Assembly: GCA_905204225.1 (NCBI GenBank)
Contig: CAJKZK010000026.1
Span: 1-18,464, forward strand
DNA: 18,464 nt
Source: an uncultured Bacillota bacterium
GTDB lineage: Bacteria; Bacillota_I; Bacilli_A; RFN20; CAG-449
Direction: 5' to 3'
The stretch's first letter is position 1. Every line of letters begins with the position of its first letter. The position numbers and the translations under genes were made by a program. The notes below the pieces were generated by a model, which saw only the letters and a list, made by a program, of their open reading frames with translations, searched no databases and was not told the origin of the DNA. Below are positions 7,827 through 15,574 of this stretch, piece after piece.

Positions 7827-9620
7827 ATGAAAAAAATATTAAGTACAATTTTATGTTTATCATCATTAGCAATGCTAATAACATTTAATAATAAAATGGA
7901 TGCTAATGGATTAATTGAAGAAACAATTTTAAATAATGAAAAAGGTGTTTCAATATTAAATAATAGAAAAGAAGTTAATCAAGAAGCTTTAACTCATTCA
8001 AAAATGTTTGTTCAATATGGTATAAATGCAAATAAAGAAAGTGATGGGTATGGATGTTATTATTTAAGATTTGCTACTGCTTTAAAAGGTAATGTTGAAT
8101 CTATTAAATACACTAGAAAAATCGATAATTATGATGATAATATATTATTTGCTTCAACAATATATTCAGGTATATCTGCTAATGGTAAAGTTTATTATTA
8201 TGATGAATTAAATCAAAATATAACTGAAGACGAGACTTATAAAAATCAATATTATTGGACTTGTTACACGATTAAATTTAAAAAAGAGAGTGAATTTAAA
8301 AATAAAAATATTTCTTTGTCTTTGGAAGTAAATAATAAAAATTTATTTGAAACACCATATATTACTTCTTTAATTAACGAATTACAAACCGATCGTAAAT
8401 TTGAAATAAATGATATTACTTTAGAAGAAGTAAATAATAAACCATATTATATTCTTAAAGGTACATCATTTGGTTATAGTGAAAATGAAATTTATGTTGA
8501 TTTATATGGAAATAAAGCTGCAAAAGATTATGCAAAAGATCATGAAATAGTAGAAATTGATTATTTAAATAATACTTTTAAAATAAGTATTGATTTAAGT
8601 GATGTTCCTCTTGATCAAGATTATTTATGGCCTCATTATTATTTGAATGGTAAAAGAGCAGATATAAAAGATAATACTAATTCATCAAATGGTAAACAAA
8701 TAATTATTAATAATAAAAAATATTCTATATTATGCGATAATGATACTACATGGCATATGCCAGTTTTAAAAGTAAATAATATTGAAACAAAATTTGAAGT
8801 TGAACATCTTGGCTTAAAAGTAGAAAATGAAAAGGTGTTGTATTATGTAAATGGTATTAGTAAGGGTTATAGTTTAGAAGATTTAAAAATTGATTTGATT
8901 AAAGGAAGTACAAATTGGGCTAAAGGAAATTATACAGTTCAAATAAATGGAGAAACTAATACATTTGAATTTTTAATTGATATAACTAATTATGGTATTA
9001 CTGATAATTCCACTCAAGGTATGCCTCATATTTATGTAAATGGTAAAGGAATCCCTGCTCCTGGAAATACGGCGGGTGATTTATTAATAGGTTCACGATT
9101 AGAAAAAGAATTTGTAGATTATTCTAATTATCGTTATAAAATAGTGGATAAATATAATATGGCTTCATTAGTTGTTGAAAATAGACCACTTGATATTGAA
9201 AAAATTGGTGTTAAAGAAATTAACAATAAAGTATATTTTTATATTACTGGTAATAGTTATTTAAGAACTGAATCTGAAATTGCTACATTTGATTTAAATG
9301 GATTAACTTCTTATGGTAGTGAAGAAGAAAAAATAAATATAATTCCTGGTGATAAAAATATGTATGAAGTATTAATTGATATTACAGATGCAGAAGCTGA
9401 TATAAATAGTGGAAAAGTTGATGAAAAAGGATTTTATTTTTTACATTGTAAAGCATTAAAAGGTATTGTAACAGATAATAATATTTCTGGTGATGTAAAA
9501 TATATTAATAATGGTATTTCAGTGGAATTTGATAAAAATGTTGTTGAATATAATAACAAAATTTATAAAGTACAAAAACATTCATGGGGACATGCAGTTT
9601 TATTAGTTTTGAGTAAATAA
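7827..9620 (+). CDS. Secreted protein with three tandem beta-rich repeats
   Basis: A 597-aa exported protein of unrecognised family. The start at 7827 is preferred because AGGAG (7815-7819) lies 7 bases upstream and the product then begins with a normal signal peptide (MKKILSTILCLSSLAM); likely cleavage is near residue 28 after MDA. An in-frame ATG at 7797 lies inside the preceding small gene. Residues about 55-190 form one module with FVQYGIN and YYLRFATALKG. Three repeats follow, at about 192-321, 323-453 and 456-597. Each begins with a strand ending in NNKxYY-type residues, then a G-x-S-x-G-Y-S-like turn (KGTSFGYSE, NGISKGYSL, TGNSYLRTE), a FxxxIDI(T/S)D strand, a HxYxNGK-type segment and a terminal Y-K or M-P-V-L strand. 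No lipobox, LPXTG or membrane anchor is seen. It is the last gene of the operon; a binding or matrix role is only a guess. Confidence 0.8.
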   Translation: MKKILSTILCLSSLAMLITFNNKMDANGLIEETILNNEKGVSILNNRKEVNQEALTHSKMFVQYGINANKESDGYGCYYLRFATALKGNVESIKYTRKIDNYDDNILFASTIYSGISANGKVYYYDELNQNITEDETYKNQYYWTCYTIKFKKESEFKNKNISLSLEVNNKNLFETPYITSLINELQTDRKFEINDITLEEVNNKPYYILKGTSFGYSENEIYVDLYGNKAAKDYAKDHEIVEIDYLNNTFKISIDLSDVPLDQDYLWPHYYLNGKRADIKDNTNSSNGKQIIINNKKYSILCDNDTTWHMPVLKVNNIETKFEVEHLGLKVENEKVLYYVNGISKGYSLEDLKIDLIKGSTNWAKGNYTVQINGETNTFEFLIDITNYGITDNSTQGMPHIYVNGKGIPAPGNTAGDLLIGSRLEKEFVDYSNYRYKIVDKYNMASLVVENRPLDIEKIGVKEINNKVYFYITGNSYLRTESEIATFDLNGLTSYGSEEEKINIIPGDKNMYEVLIDITDAEADINSGKVDEKGFYFLHCKALKGIVTDNNISGDVKYINNGISVEFDKNVVEYNNKIYKVQKHSWGHAVLLVLSK

Positions 9621-9627
9621 AATAAGT

Positions 9628-9652
9628 GGAAGCTTAATTGCTTCCTTTTTTT
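9628..9652 (+). terminator. Rho-independent terminator of the surface operon
   Basis: GGAAGC (9628-9633) pairs perfectly with GCTTCC (9640-9645) across a TTAATT loop and is followed by seven Ts. It lies 8 bases after the stop of the repeat protein and closes the operon that begins at 2231. Confidence 0.93.
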
Positions 9653-9685
9653 ATATTATTTTACTAATTTTAATTATTTTGCATG

Positions 9686-9715
9686 TTGCTTTTTATGATA
9701 AAAAGTAGTTAAAAT
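9686..9715 (+). promoter_or_regulatory. Candidate promoter of the galactokinase-family gene
   Basis: TTGCTT (9686-9691) and TAAAAT (9710-9715) are separated by 18 bp, matching consensus at 4 and 5 of 6 positions. A terminator lies upstream and the gene starts 26 bases downstream with AAAGGGAG (9728-9735), so a promoter is required in this gap. Confidence 0.45.
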
Positions 9716-9741
9716 TATATAGTAAGTAAAGGGAGAATACA

Positions 9742-10941
9742 ATGTTAACAGAATTACAAAAACAAAGAGTTCTTGATACAAAAGAGTTATTTGTAAAAGA
9801 ATTTAAACAAGAACCAACAGATTTCTTTCAATCATGTGGTAGACTTGAAATCATTGGTAACCATGTAGACTATAATGGTGGTAAAGTTATTAACTCAAGT
9901 GCTGGAAATTTAAATATTTTTGCTTCAGTATGTAAAAATGATGGATTTATCGAAATTATTTCTGAAGGATATCCAACATTACATATTGACATTAATGATA
10001 CAAAATATCGTAAAGAAGAAGAAGAAACTTCTGCTGGATTAGTTAGAGGAATTTTATTTAGATTTAATCAATTAGGTCATAAAATTGGTGGATTTAAATT
10101 AGCTATGAATTCAAACATCTATAGAGGTGGAGGTGTATCATCATCTGCTTCATATTGTTGTTTAATTTGTAAAATATTATCTTATTATTACAATAACGAT
10201 AGTCTTGATGTAATTGAAATTGCAAAAATTTCAAGATGGAGTGAAAATAATTATTTTGGTAAAGGCAGTGGACTTCAAGATGAAATTGGTTGCTGCGCTA
10301 AAGATTTTGCTATTACTGATTATAAAGATCAAGAAAATCCAGTTGTATCATATTTTAATGTTAATTTAGGTGATTATCATATTTTATTAATTGATACTAA
10401 GACTGATCATTCTGAATCTCAAGGTGGCTTCCAATCAATAGTTACAGATATGCAAGAAATTTCTCAATATTTTAAAGTTCCTTATTTAATTGATATTCCA
10501 TTTGATAAATTTATGGTTGAATATAATAAAGGTGATAATTCAACAAAGAGAAATTGGAATCGTGCATATCATTTCTTGACTGAAGTTCAAAGAGTTGATA
10601 GAGCTTATGAAGCATTAAAGAAAAGTGATATTAAAGCTTTCTTAAAAGAATTTAATGATTCAGGTTTATCAAGCGAAAATTATTTAAAGAGTATTGTTGC
10701 TGAAGGTCAAACATCAAATAATTTATTAGTTGCATTACATATGGGAAGAGAAATTTTACATGATGGTGCTATTAGAGTTCACGGTGGTGGATTTGGTGGT
10801 ACTTGTATGGTATGGGTTAATAAAAATGAAGAAGAAGAATTTAAAAAGAAAATGTCAATAAAATTCCCTCTTGATCAAATAATCCCTGTATTCCCTAGTG
10901 AAGATCCTTTAAGAAGAATTGCAAACGAAGAATTAAAATAA
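9742..10941 (+). CDS. galK: Galactokinase-family GHMP sugar kinase
   Basis: A 399-aa cytoplasmic sugar kinase. The galactokinase signature appears as GRLEIIGNHVDYNGG (residues about 33-47, with N40-H41-x-D43-Y44), the GHMP ATP-binding loop as RGGGVSSSAS (about 128-137), the catalytic base as D180 in GSGLQDEIG, and the third GHMP motif as RVHGGGFGG (345-353). Length fits galactokinase (about 390). The usual Glu of GEHTDY is Asn here, a variant common in Firmicutes homologues, so the sugar might be galactose or a related hexose or N-acetylhexosamine. It would phosphorylate C1 of the free sugar at the entry to the Leloir pathway. It is monocistronic between two terminators, beside two GH3 operons that could supply its substrate. 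AAAGGGAG (9728-9735) is a strong ribosome binding site. Confidence 0.82.
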   Translation: MLTELQKQRVLDTKELFVKEFKQEPTDFFQSCGRLEIIGNHVDYNGGKVINSSAGNLNIFASVCKNDGFIEIISEGYPTLHIDINDTKYRKEEEETSAGLVRGILFRFNQLGHKIGGFKLAMNSNIYRGGGVSSSASYCCLICKILSYYYNNDSLDVIEIAKISRWSENNYFGKGSGLQDEIGCCAKDFAITDYKDQENPVVSYFNVNLGDYHILLIDTKTDHSESQGGFQSIVTDMQEISQYFKVPYLIDIPFDKFMVEYNKGDNSTKRNWNRAYHFLTEVQRVDRAYEALKKSDIKAFLKEFNDSGLSSENYLKSIVAEGQTSNNLLVALHMGREILHDGAIRVHGGGFGGTCMVWVNKNEEEEFKKKMSIKFPLDQIIPVFPSEDPLRRIANEELK

Positions 10942-10958
10942 TTTAATTTATATTTATG

Positions 10959-10989
10959 AAAAAGCATCTATTTTATTAGATGTTTTTTT
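10959..10989 (+). terminator. Rho-independent terminator of the galactokinase-family gene
   Basis: CATCTA (10965-10970) pairs with TAGATG (10977-10982) across TTTTAT. The flanking A-run and seven-T run extend the stem. It lies 18 bases after the stop codon. Confidence 0.88.
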
Positions 10990-11112
10990 ATTTTAAAGAA
11001 ATATATTGACAATAATTATTTATTATTATTCAATAAAAAACTAAGATTTTTAGCTAAAATTAAAGATTTTTTATATAGAATAATAATTAAAAATAATTTT
11101 TTATACAAAAAC

Positions 11113-11126
11113 TGAAAGCGTTTTTA
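11113..11126 (+). promoter_or_regulatory. cre-like operator (CcpA/LacI family)
   Basis: TGAAAGCGTTTTTA matches the catabolite-response-element consensus TGWAARCGYTWNCW at 13 of 14 positions, with the central CG intact. It lies about 100 bp upstream of a GH3 start codon, a usual context for carbon-catabolite control or for a local LacI-family regulator. The match is seen; the regulator is not encoded in the window. Confidence 0.6.
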
Positions 11127-11137
11127 TTTTCTATCAT

Positions 11138-11152
11138 TTTATCATTGATAAA
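11138..11152 (+). repeat. Perfect inverted repeat upstream of the GH3 operon
   Basis: TTTATC and GATAAA flank a 3-base ATT centre, just upstream of the proximal promoter candidate. The symmetry and place suit a repressor or activator operator, but a 15-bp AT-rich inverted repeat can also arise by chance. Confidence 0.4.
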
Positions 11153-11154
11153 TA

Positions 11155-11184
11155 TTGCATTTTGTTTAATAATTATTATATAAA
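11155..11184 (+). promoter_or_regulatory. Weak promoter candidate for the second GH3 operon
   Basis: TTGCAT (11155-11160) and TATAAA (11179-11184) are 18 bp apart. The -10 is good and the -35 is poor (3 of 6). Transcription would start around 11191, inside the inverted repeat at 11182-11198. Confidence 0.3.
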
Positions 11185-11198
11185 TGTTTGAGACATTT
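11182..11198 (+). repeat. Perfect inverted repeat at the likely transcription start
   Basis: AAATGT and ACATTT flank TTGAG. The repeat overlaps the proximal -10 candidate, the position of a classical repressor operator. It could alternatively form a small hairpin at the start of the leader. Confidence 0.35.
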
Positions 11199-11224
11199 AT
11201 TTTATAGTGAGGTTAAAATTATAA

Positions 11225-13663
11225 ATGAAACATCAAGATTTGATTGAAAAGATGACGTTGGAGGAGAAAGCATCTTTAGTGTCTGGTAAAGACTTTTGGC
11301 AAACTCAAAATATTGATCGTTTAGGAATTCCATCCATTTTCTTGGCTGATGGGCCACATGGTATTAGAAAACAAGCTGCTGCTGCTGATCACCTTGGACT
11401 TAATGAATCAATTAAAGCAACATGTTTTCCAACTGCTGCTACAATGGCTAATTCTTGGAATCTTGAACTTGGTAAAGAAATGGGTGAATGTCTTTCTGTC
11501 GAAGCAAAAAGTCAAAAAGTTAATATTCTTTTAGGCCCAGGTATTAATATTAAAAGAAATCCACGCTGTGGTAGAAACTTTGAATATTTCTCAGAAGATC
11601 CTTATTTGGCAGGTAAAATGGCTAGTAGATATATTCAAGGAATTCAAAAAGAAGGTATTTCTGGCTGTGTAAAACATTTTGCTTGTAATAGCCAAGAATT
11701 AAGAAGAATGACTGTTGATTCAGTTATGGATGAAAGAACATTAAGGGAAATTTATTTAACTAATTTTGAAATTGCAATTAAAGAAGGCAAACCAAAATGT
11801 ATAATGAGTTCATATAACTTAATTAATGGTGAATATGCAAATGAAAACCAACATACATGTAATGATATTCTTCGTGGAGAATGGAAATATAATGGTATAA
11901 TGGTTTCTGACTGGGGTGGAGCTAATGATCATATTAAAGGATTATTAGCAAATAATGAACTTGAAATGCCAACTACTGATGGTGATACCACTAGAGAAAT
12001 AATTCAAGCTATTAAAGATGGTAAATTAGATGAAAAAGTTCTTGATGAAAATGTTGATCGTTTATTAGATATAATTTTTACAACTACTGAAGCATTAAAT
12101 AAAGAAGGCACTGAAATGGATGTTGAAAAACACCATAAAATCGCACAAAAATGTGCTGAAGAAAGCTTAGTATTGCTTGAAAATGATGGTGTTCTTCCAT
12201 TAAATAATAAAGAAAAAGTTGCTTTTATTGGTAAATTTATTGAAGAACCACGTTATCAAGGTGCTGGTTCATCAGTTGTTAATCCTCATAAACTTGATCG
12301 TGTTCTTGATGAAGTGAAAAAATATGATTTAGAATATGTTGGTTATGAACCAGGATTTGAGTTAAAAAATAAAGTTAATAAAGGTTTAATTAAAAAAGCT
12401 TGTAAACTTGCTAACAAAGCTGATGTTGTTGTAGTGTTTGCTGGCTTAGATAATGTTACTGAAGCTGAAGGTATTGATAGAAGCAATTTATTATTACCTA
12501 AAGGTCAACTTGCTTTAATTGATGAATTATTGAAATTAAATAAAAAGATAGTTGTTTGTTTATCATGTGGATCAGTTGTTGAACTCCCATTTGCTAAAAA
12601 AGTTAATGCATTATTACATTGTTATTTAACTGGGCAAGCTGGTGCAAAAGCAATTTTAAATATTTTAACTGGTAAAGTTAATCCAAGTGGTAAACTTGCT
12701 GAAACATATGTATTAAAATATGAAGATACTCCTTCAGTTAAATATTTCCATGCTTTAGAAAATACAGCTGAATATCGTGAAGGTATTTTTGTAGGATATA
12801 GATATTTTGATAAAGTTAATAAACCAGTTTTATATCCATTTGGCTATGGTTTATCTTATACAACATTTGAATATAGTGATTTAACTGTTGATGAAAAAGG
12901 AGCACATTTTACAATTACTAATACTGGTAATTATGATGGTAAAGAAGTTGCTCAAATGTATATTGGTTTAGAAAATAGTAAAATTTTTAGACCTAAAAAA
13001 GAATTAAAAGGATTCGTTAAAGTAGAACTTAAAAAAGGTGAATCAAAGAAAGTAACTATTCCATTTGATGAATATTCATTTAGATATTTCAATGTAAAAA
13101 CAAATAAATGGGAAGTTGAAGAAGGAGATTACACGATATATATTGGTTCTTCAAGTCAAAATATTTTATTGACTGGCTCTATTCATGAAACTGGTACTAC
13201 TGATGTTGTTCCTTATGATAAAGAAAAATTATCTGTTTATTATAATGGTGATGTTAATGATGTTTCTAAAAATGAATTTAAAGAATTATTAGGTAGAGAA
13301 ATTCCTATTGGTGATATTATATTCTACAAAAAGAATAGAGTCATTGTTGATTATTTTACAACAGTTGATCAATTACGTCATGCTAGAGGTTGGACAGGTA
13401 GATTCTTCTCTTGGGCAATTAGATTTGCAATTAAATTCTTAAGAGGTGTAGGTAATCCAACTCTTGCTAATACTCTTATAATGGGTGTACAAAATCAACC
13501 AATGAGGGCATTATCAAGAATGACAGGTGGAGCAATTCACTGGGATCAATTAGATGGCTTAATTACAATGTTTAATGGTCATTTCTTTAAAGGATTACAT
13601 CAATTTAATAAAGCTGGAAAAGAAATTAAAAAAGCTAAAAAAGCAGAAAAAGGAACAAAATAA
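11225..13663 (+). CDS. GH3 beta-glucosidase, canonical order, cytoplasmic
   Basis: An 812-aa GH3 enzyme without signal peptide. It begins with the typical MTLEEKASLVSGKDFWQT and DGPHGIR. The barrel shows GRNFEYFSEDP (116-126), a KHFACNSQE stretch near 148-156 and VSDWGG with nucleophile D229. The second domain shows EESLVLLEN, GAGSSVVNP and AEGIDR with the likely acid/base E415. A fibronectin-III-like domain (about 555-655, YPFGYGLSYTTF just before it) follows. The last ~150 residues are an extension ending in a lysine-rich tail, longer than in minimal family members. It hydrolyses terminal beta-glucosides or related disaccharides taken up by the cell. The stop overlaps the next ATG (TAATG), so it is coupled to the membrane protein. 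A cre-like site upstream suggests catabolite control. AGTGAGG is 12 bases from the ATG, rather distant. Confidence 0.94.
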   Translation: MKHQDLIEKMTLEEKASLVSGKDFWQTQNIDRLGIPSIFLADGPHGIRKQAAAADHLGLNESIKATCFPTAATMANSWNLELGKEMGECLSVEAKSQKVNILLGPGINIKRNPRCGRNFEYFSEDPYLAGKMASRYIQGIQKEGISGCVKHFACNSQELRRMTVDSVMDERTLREIYLTNFEIAIKEGKPKCIMSSYNLINGEYANENQHTCNDILRGEWKYNGIMVSDWGGANDHIKGLLANNELEMPTTDGDTTREIIQAIKDGKLDEKVLDENVDRLLDIIFTTTEALNKEGTEMDVEKHHKIAQKCAEESLVLLENDGVLPLNNKEKVAFIGKFIEEPRYQGAGSSVVNPHKLDRVLDEVKKYDLEYVGYEPGFELKNKVNKGLIKKACKLANKADVVVVFAGLDNVTEAEGIDRSNLLLPKGQLALIDELLKLNKKIVVCLSCGSVVELPFAKKVNALLHCYLTGQAGAKAILNILTGKVNPSGKLAETYVLKYEDTPSVKYFHALENTAEYREGIFVGYRYFDKVNKPVLYPFGYGLSYTTFEYSDLTVDEKGAHFTITNTGNYDGKEVAQMYIGLENSKIFRPKKELKGFVKVELKKGESKKVTIPFDEYSFRYFNVKTNKWEVEEGDYTIYIGSSSQNILLTGSIHETGTTDVVPYDKEKLSVYYNGDVNDVSKNEFKELLGREIPIGDIIFYKKNRVIVDYFTTVDQLRHARGWTGRFFSWAIRFAIKFLRGVGNPTLANTLIMGVQNQPMRALSRMTGGAIHWDQLDGLITMFNGHFFKGLHQFNKAGKEIKKAKKAEKGTK

Positions 13664-14562
13664 TGGATAAGCAAGAACTAGCTAAACAACAAAAATTATT
13701 AAAAGAAAAAGAAAAAGAAGCTAAAAAAGAAAGAAAAGAAAAATTAAAAGCTATGACTCCAGAAGAAAGAAAAGCTTTCTTGGATGAAGAAAAAGCTGAA
13801 AAAATTAAATCTTTTGAATTAGCAGAAACCGAACATGCTCAAAAAGTTGAAGAAAAAAGAAAATCAATGGAAAATGCTAATGGTTGGTCAAAATTTTGGT
13901 TTAATTTTGGTCAAACTGCTTTCTGCCAATGGTTTAGAAAAACTTGGTCAAAGTTCTCTCATTTACATCCAGAAGGAAGTAAATTAGTATATCAAATTTT
14001 CTATTTTATTGTTTTCTCTGAAGGTGTTACTATTTGGCAATATTTAGTTATGTTATTCTTACCTAATGCTTTTGGTTTACAACTTGCTCAAACTCCATTT
14101 GTGTGGCCTGAAGTTGCTTTATGGGATTGGAGTGATGGTACTAAAATGATTTTTGGTATCTTTAATGAACCTGTTAGAGATGTTAATGATGTAGCAATTA
14201 CTGATCCAGCATTATTTTCAAATGGTGTTATCGGTGGTGGTTTAGGTAATTTTATTGCTTTTGAAATTGCTGTTTTCACTGCTCAAGTTATTAATTTCCC
14301 ATTACAAAGAAATATTACATTTAAATCAAAAGGAAATCCTGTATGGCAAGCTACATGGTACTTTATTGGTTGGGTTTTAATTTCAATCTTTGTTAATGCT
14401 GTTTGGGGCTTTGTTAATCCTTTATGTATGCATTTTGGTGTTGCTAAAGCTTTATCTGATTTACTTAAAACATTTATTACTGGTGGTCTTTCAATGGTTA
14501 TTTTCTTCTTTATATTTAAAATTATATTTCCTGAAGAAAAGAAAGTTGAAGAAGCAAAATAA
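13663..14562 (+). CDS. Membrane protein with N-terminal coiled coil and GtrA-like region
   Basis: A 299-aa integral membrane protein. Residues 1-75 are extremely rich in Lys and Glu (an unbroken charged helix, probable coiled coil), and there is no signal peptide, so this part stays in the cytoplasm. Membrane segments lie near 107-136, 188-212, 228-250 and 263-289. The segment after the second helix, FPLQRNITFKSKGNP, resembles the conserved loop of GtrA-family proteins, which are implicated in flipping or handling lipid-linked sugars. The C-terminus is charged (FPEEKKVEEAK). It overlaps the GH3 gene by one base and has AAAGGAA (13646-13652) as its site, so the two are made together. A scaffold that holds the cytoplasmic GH3 at the membrane is possible but not shown. 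Confidence 0.75.
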   Translation: MDKQELAKQQKLLKEKEKEAKKERKEKLKAMTPEERKAFLDEEKAEKIKSFELAETEHAQKVEEKRKSMENANGWSKFWFNFGQTAFCQWFRKTWSKFSHLHPEGSKLVYQIFYFIVFSEGVTIWQYLVMLFLPNAFGLQLAQTPFVWPEVALWDWSDGTKMIFGIFNEPVRDVNDVAITDPALFSNGVIGGGLGNFIAFEIAVFTAQVINFPLQRNITFKSKGNPVWQATWYFIGWVLISIFVNAVWGFVNPLCMHFGVAKALSDLLKTFITGGLSMVIFFFIFKIIFPEEKKVEEAK

Positions 14563-14585
14563 TTTTATTAAGGTATATGGTTTAT

Positions 14586-15293
14586 ATGAATAAAAAATTA
14601 GTTTTATTAGCTTCTTCTATAGTTATGGTTTCTTCTTTATTATCTTCTTGTAATAAACCTGGGGATAATAGTAGTTATAATGATGGTAGAACATCTTATG
14701 CAATTGAAGGTATAGTCCAAGGTAATGATGGAACTTTTCTTGAAGGAGTAACAATTACATTAACTAAAATATCTTCTAAAACATTAGATACAATTGAAGT
14801 TAATACCAATAATGATGGATATTATATTTTTGATAATTTAACAAAAGGTACATATTCATTTGAAGTTGAACCAAATACAGAAGATTATAAATTTGAGACA
14901 AATATTGATGATGTAACTTTATCTGGCCCTTATTATACACATAAAATTTCAAATATTATTCTTTCTAAAACAGGATTTGATATTAATGGATATACTGTTA
15001 AAGGAAAAATTAGAGATAATGAAAATAATTATTTAAAAGATGTAACAATTATCTTAGCAAAAAAAGTTAATAATGCCACTCAAAATTTTAAAGCTATATC
15101 TAATGATAATGGTGAATATGAATTTACAGGTTTACAAAGTGGAACATATTCATTTAAAGTAATACCTCCAAATGATACTTATTCAACTGAAAGCAAATTA
15201 AATGATATTGTTTTAAAAGATTTGTATTATGTTCTGACAGTTGATGATATTGTTCTTAAAAAAGAAAATTCATCTTGGGGTCCTTTACATTAA
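14586..15293 (+). CDS. Lipoprotein with two carboxypeptidase-regulatory-like domains
   Basis: A small lipoprotein: hydrophobic signal MNKKLVLLASS with lipobox LLSSC (Cys22), a short Ser/Asn linker and two tandem beta-sandwich domains of the CarboxypepD_reg/prealbumin-like type. Domain 1 (about 36-135) has GIVQGNDGTFLEGVTITL, NNDGYYIFDNLTKGTYSFEV; domain 2 (about 138-230) has GKIRDNENNYLKDVTIIL and NDNGEYEFTGLQSGTYSFKV. The domains are clearly duplicated. Such domains act as structural or binding modules on surface proteins; no catalytic part is present. The start is uncertain: AAGG (14570-14573) lies 3 bases from an in-frame ATG at 14577 and 12 from 14586; 14586 gives the more typical lipoprotein start. 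It is the last gene of the GH3 operon. Confidence 0.8.
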   Translation: MNKKLVLLASSIVMVSSLLSSCNKPGDNSSYNDGRTSYAIEGIVQGNDGTFLEGVTITLTKISSKTLDTIEVNTNNDGYYIFDNLTKGTYSFEVEPNTEDYKFETNIDDVTLSGPYYTHKISNIILSKTGFDINGYTVKGKIRDNENNYLKDVTIILAKKVNNATQNFKAISNDNGEYEFTGLQSGTYSFKVIPPNDTYSTESKLNDIVLKDLYYVLTVDDIVLKKENSSWGPLH

Positions 15294-15299
15294 TTTATT

Positions 15300-15323
15300 A
15301 GCACTTCATTTGAAGTGCTTTTT
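15300..15323 (+). terminator. Rho-independent terminator of the second GH3 operon
   Basis: AGCACTTC (15300-15307) pairs perfectly with GAAGTGCT (15312-15319) across ATTT, followed by Ts. It lies 6 bases after the lipoprotein stop. Confidence 0.93.
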
Positions 15324-15368
15324 ATGTGGCTTATTATTTTTATTTTCATATTATAAATAGGTGATAAT

Positions 15369-15572
15369 ATGACAAGTATTTTAACACCGCGAGAAAGAGA
15401 AATTTTTGAATTATTAATTCAAAATAAATCTTCTAAACAAATAGCTGATGAACTTTTTATATCTGAAAAAACTGTAAGAAATCATATATCAAATGTAATG
15501 CAAAAACTTGGAGTAAAAGGACGTGCTATGGCGGTAATTGAACTAATTAGAATGGATGAATTAACTTTATAA
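15369..15572 (+). CDS. Stand-alone LuxR/GerE-type HTH regulator
   Basis: A 67-aa protein that is a LuxR-type helix-turn-helix domain and nothing else: LTPREREIFELLIQNKSSKQIADELFISEKTVRNHISNVMQKLGV, shown here in its usual order of T-x-x-E-x-E, SKQIA, SEKTVRNH and KLG blocks. There is no receiver or sensor domain, as in Bacillus GerE (74 aa), the late spore-coat regulator. AGGTGAT at 15359-15365 is just upstream of the ATG. The next genes are a glutamate racemase and a GerMN protein, the same partners gerE has in B. subtilis, which supports orthology by position. Whether this organism sporulates cannot be seen. The weak TATAAA at 15352-15357 may be its -10. Confidence 0.88.
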   Translation: MTSILTPREREIFELLIQNKSSKQIADELFISEKTVRNHISNVMQKLGVKGRAMAVIELIRMDELTL

Positions 15573-15574
15573 TT

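Larger units (their letters stand above)
10990..11224 (+). promoter_or_regulatory. Regulatory intergenic region in front of the second GH3 operon
   Basis: This is the longest non-coding stretch of the window and I see no gene in it. It holds TTGACA at 11006-11011 with a poor -10 (TTCAAT, 11029-11034, 17-bp spacer), a perfect palindrome TTTTAGCTAAAA at 11048-11059, a cre-like site at 11113-11126, perfect inverted repeats at 11138-11152 and 11182-11198, a second promoter candidate at 11155-11184, and the ribosome binding site AGTGAGG near 11207-11213. Two start sites, one on either side of the cre-like operator, are possible. No known riboswitch core is recognisable. Confidence 0.6.

Noticed and set aside
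11349..11534. Open frame of 61 codons inside the cytoplasmic GH3
   Set aside because: Shadow frame within a strongly conserved part of the enzyme, without a start signal.
14088..14279. Minus-strand open frame of 63 codons
   Set aside because: Opposite to a certain membrane-protein gene, no ribosome binding site, and the only minus-strand candidate in the window.
14390..14593. Open frame of 67 codons at the end of the membrane-protein gene
   Set aside because: Out-of-frame copy of a membrane-helix region overlapping two real genes; its hydrophobicity is inherited from the U-rich helix codons.
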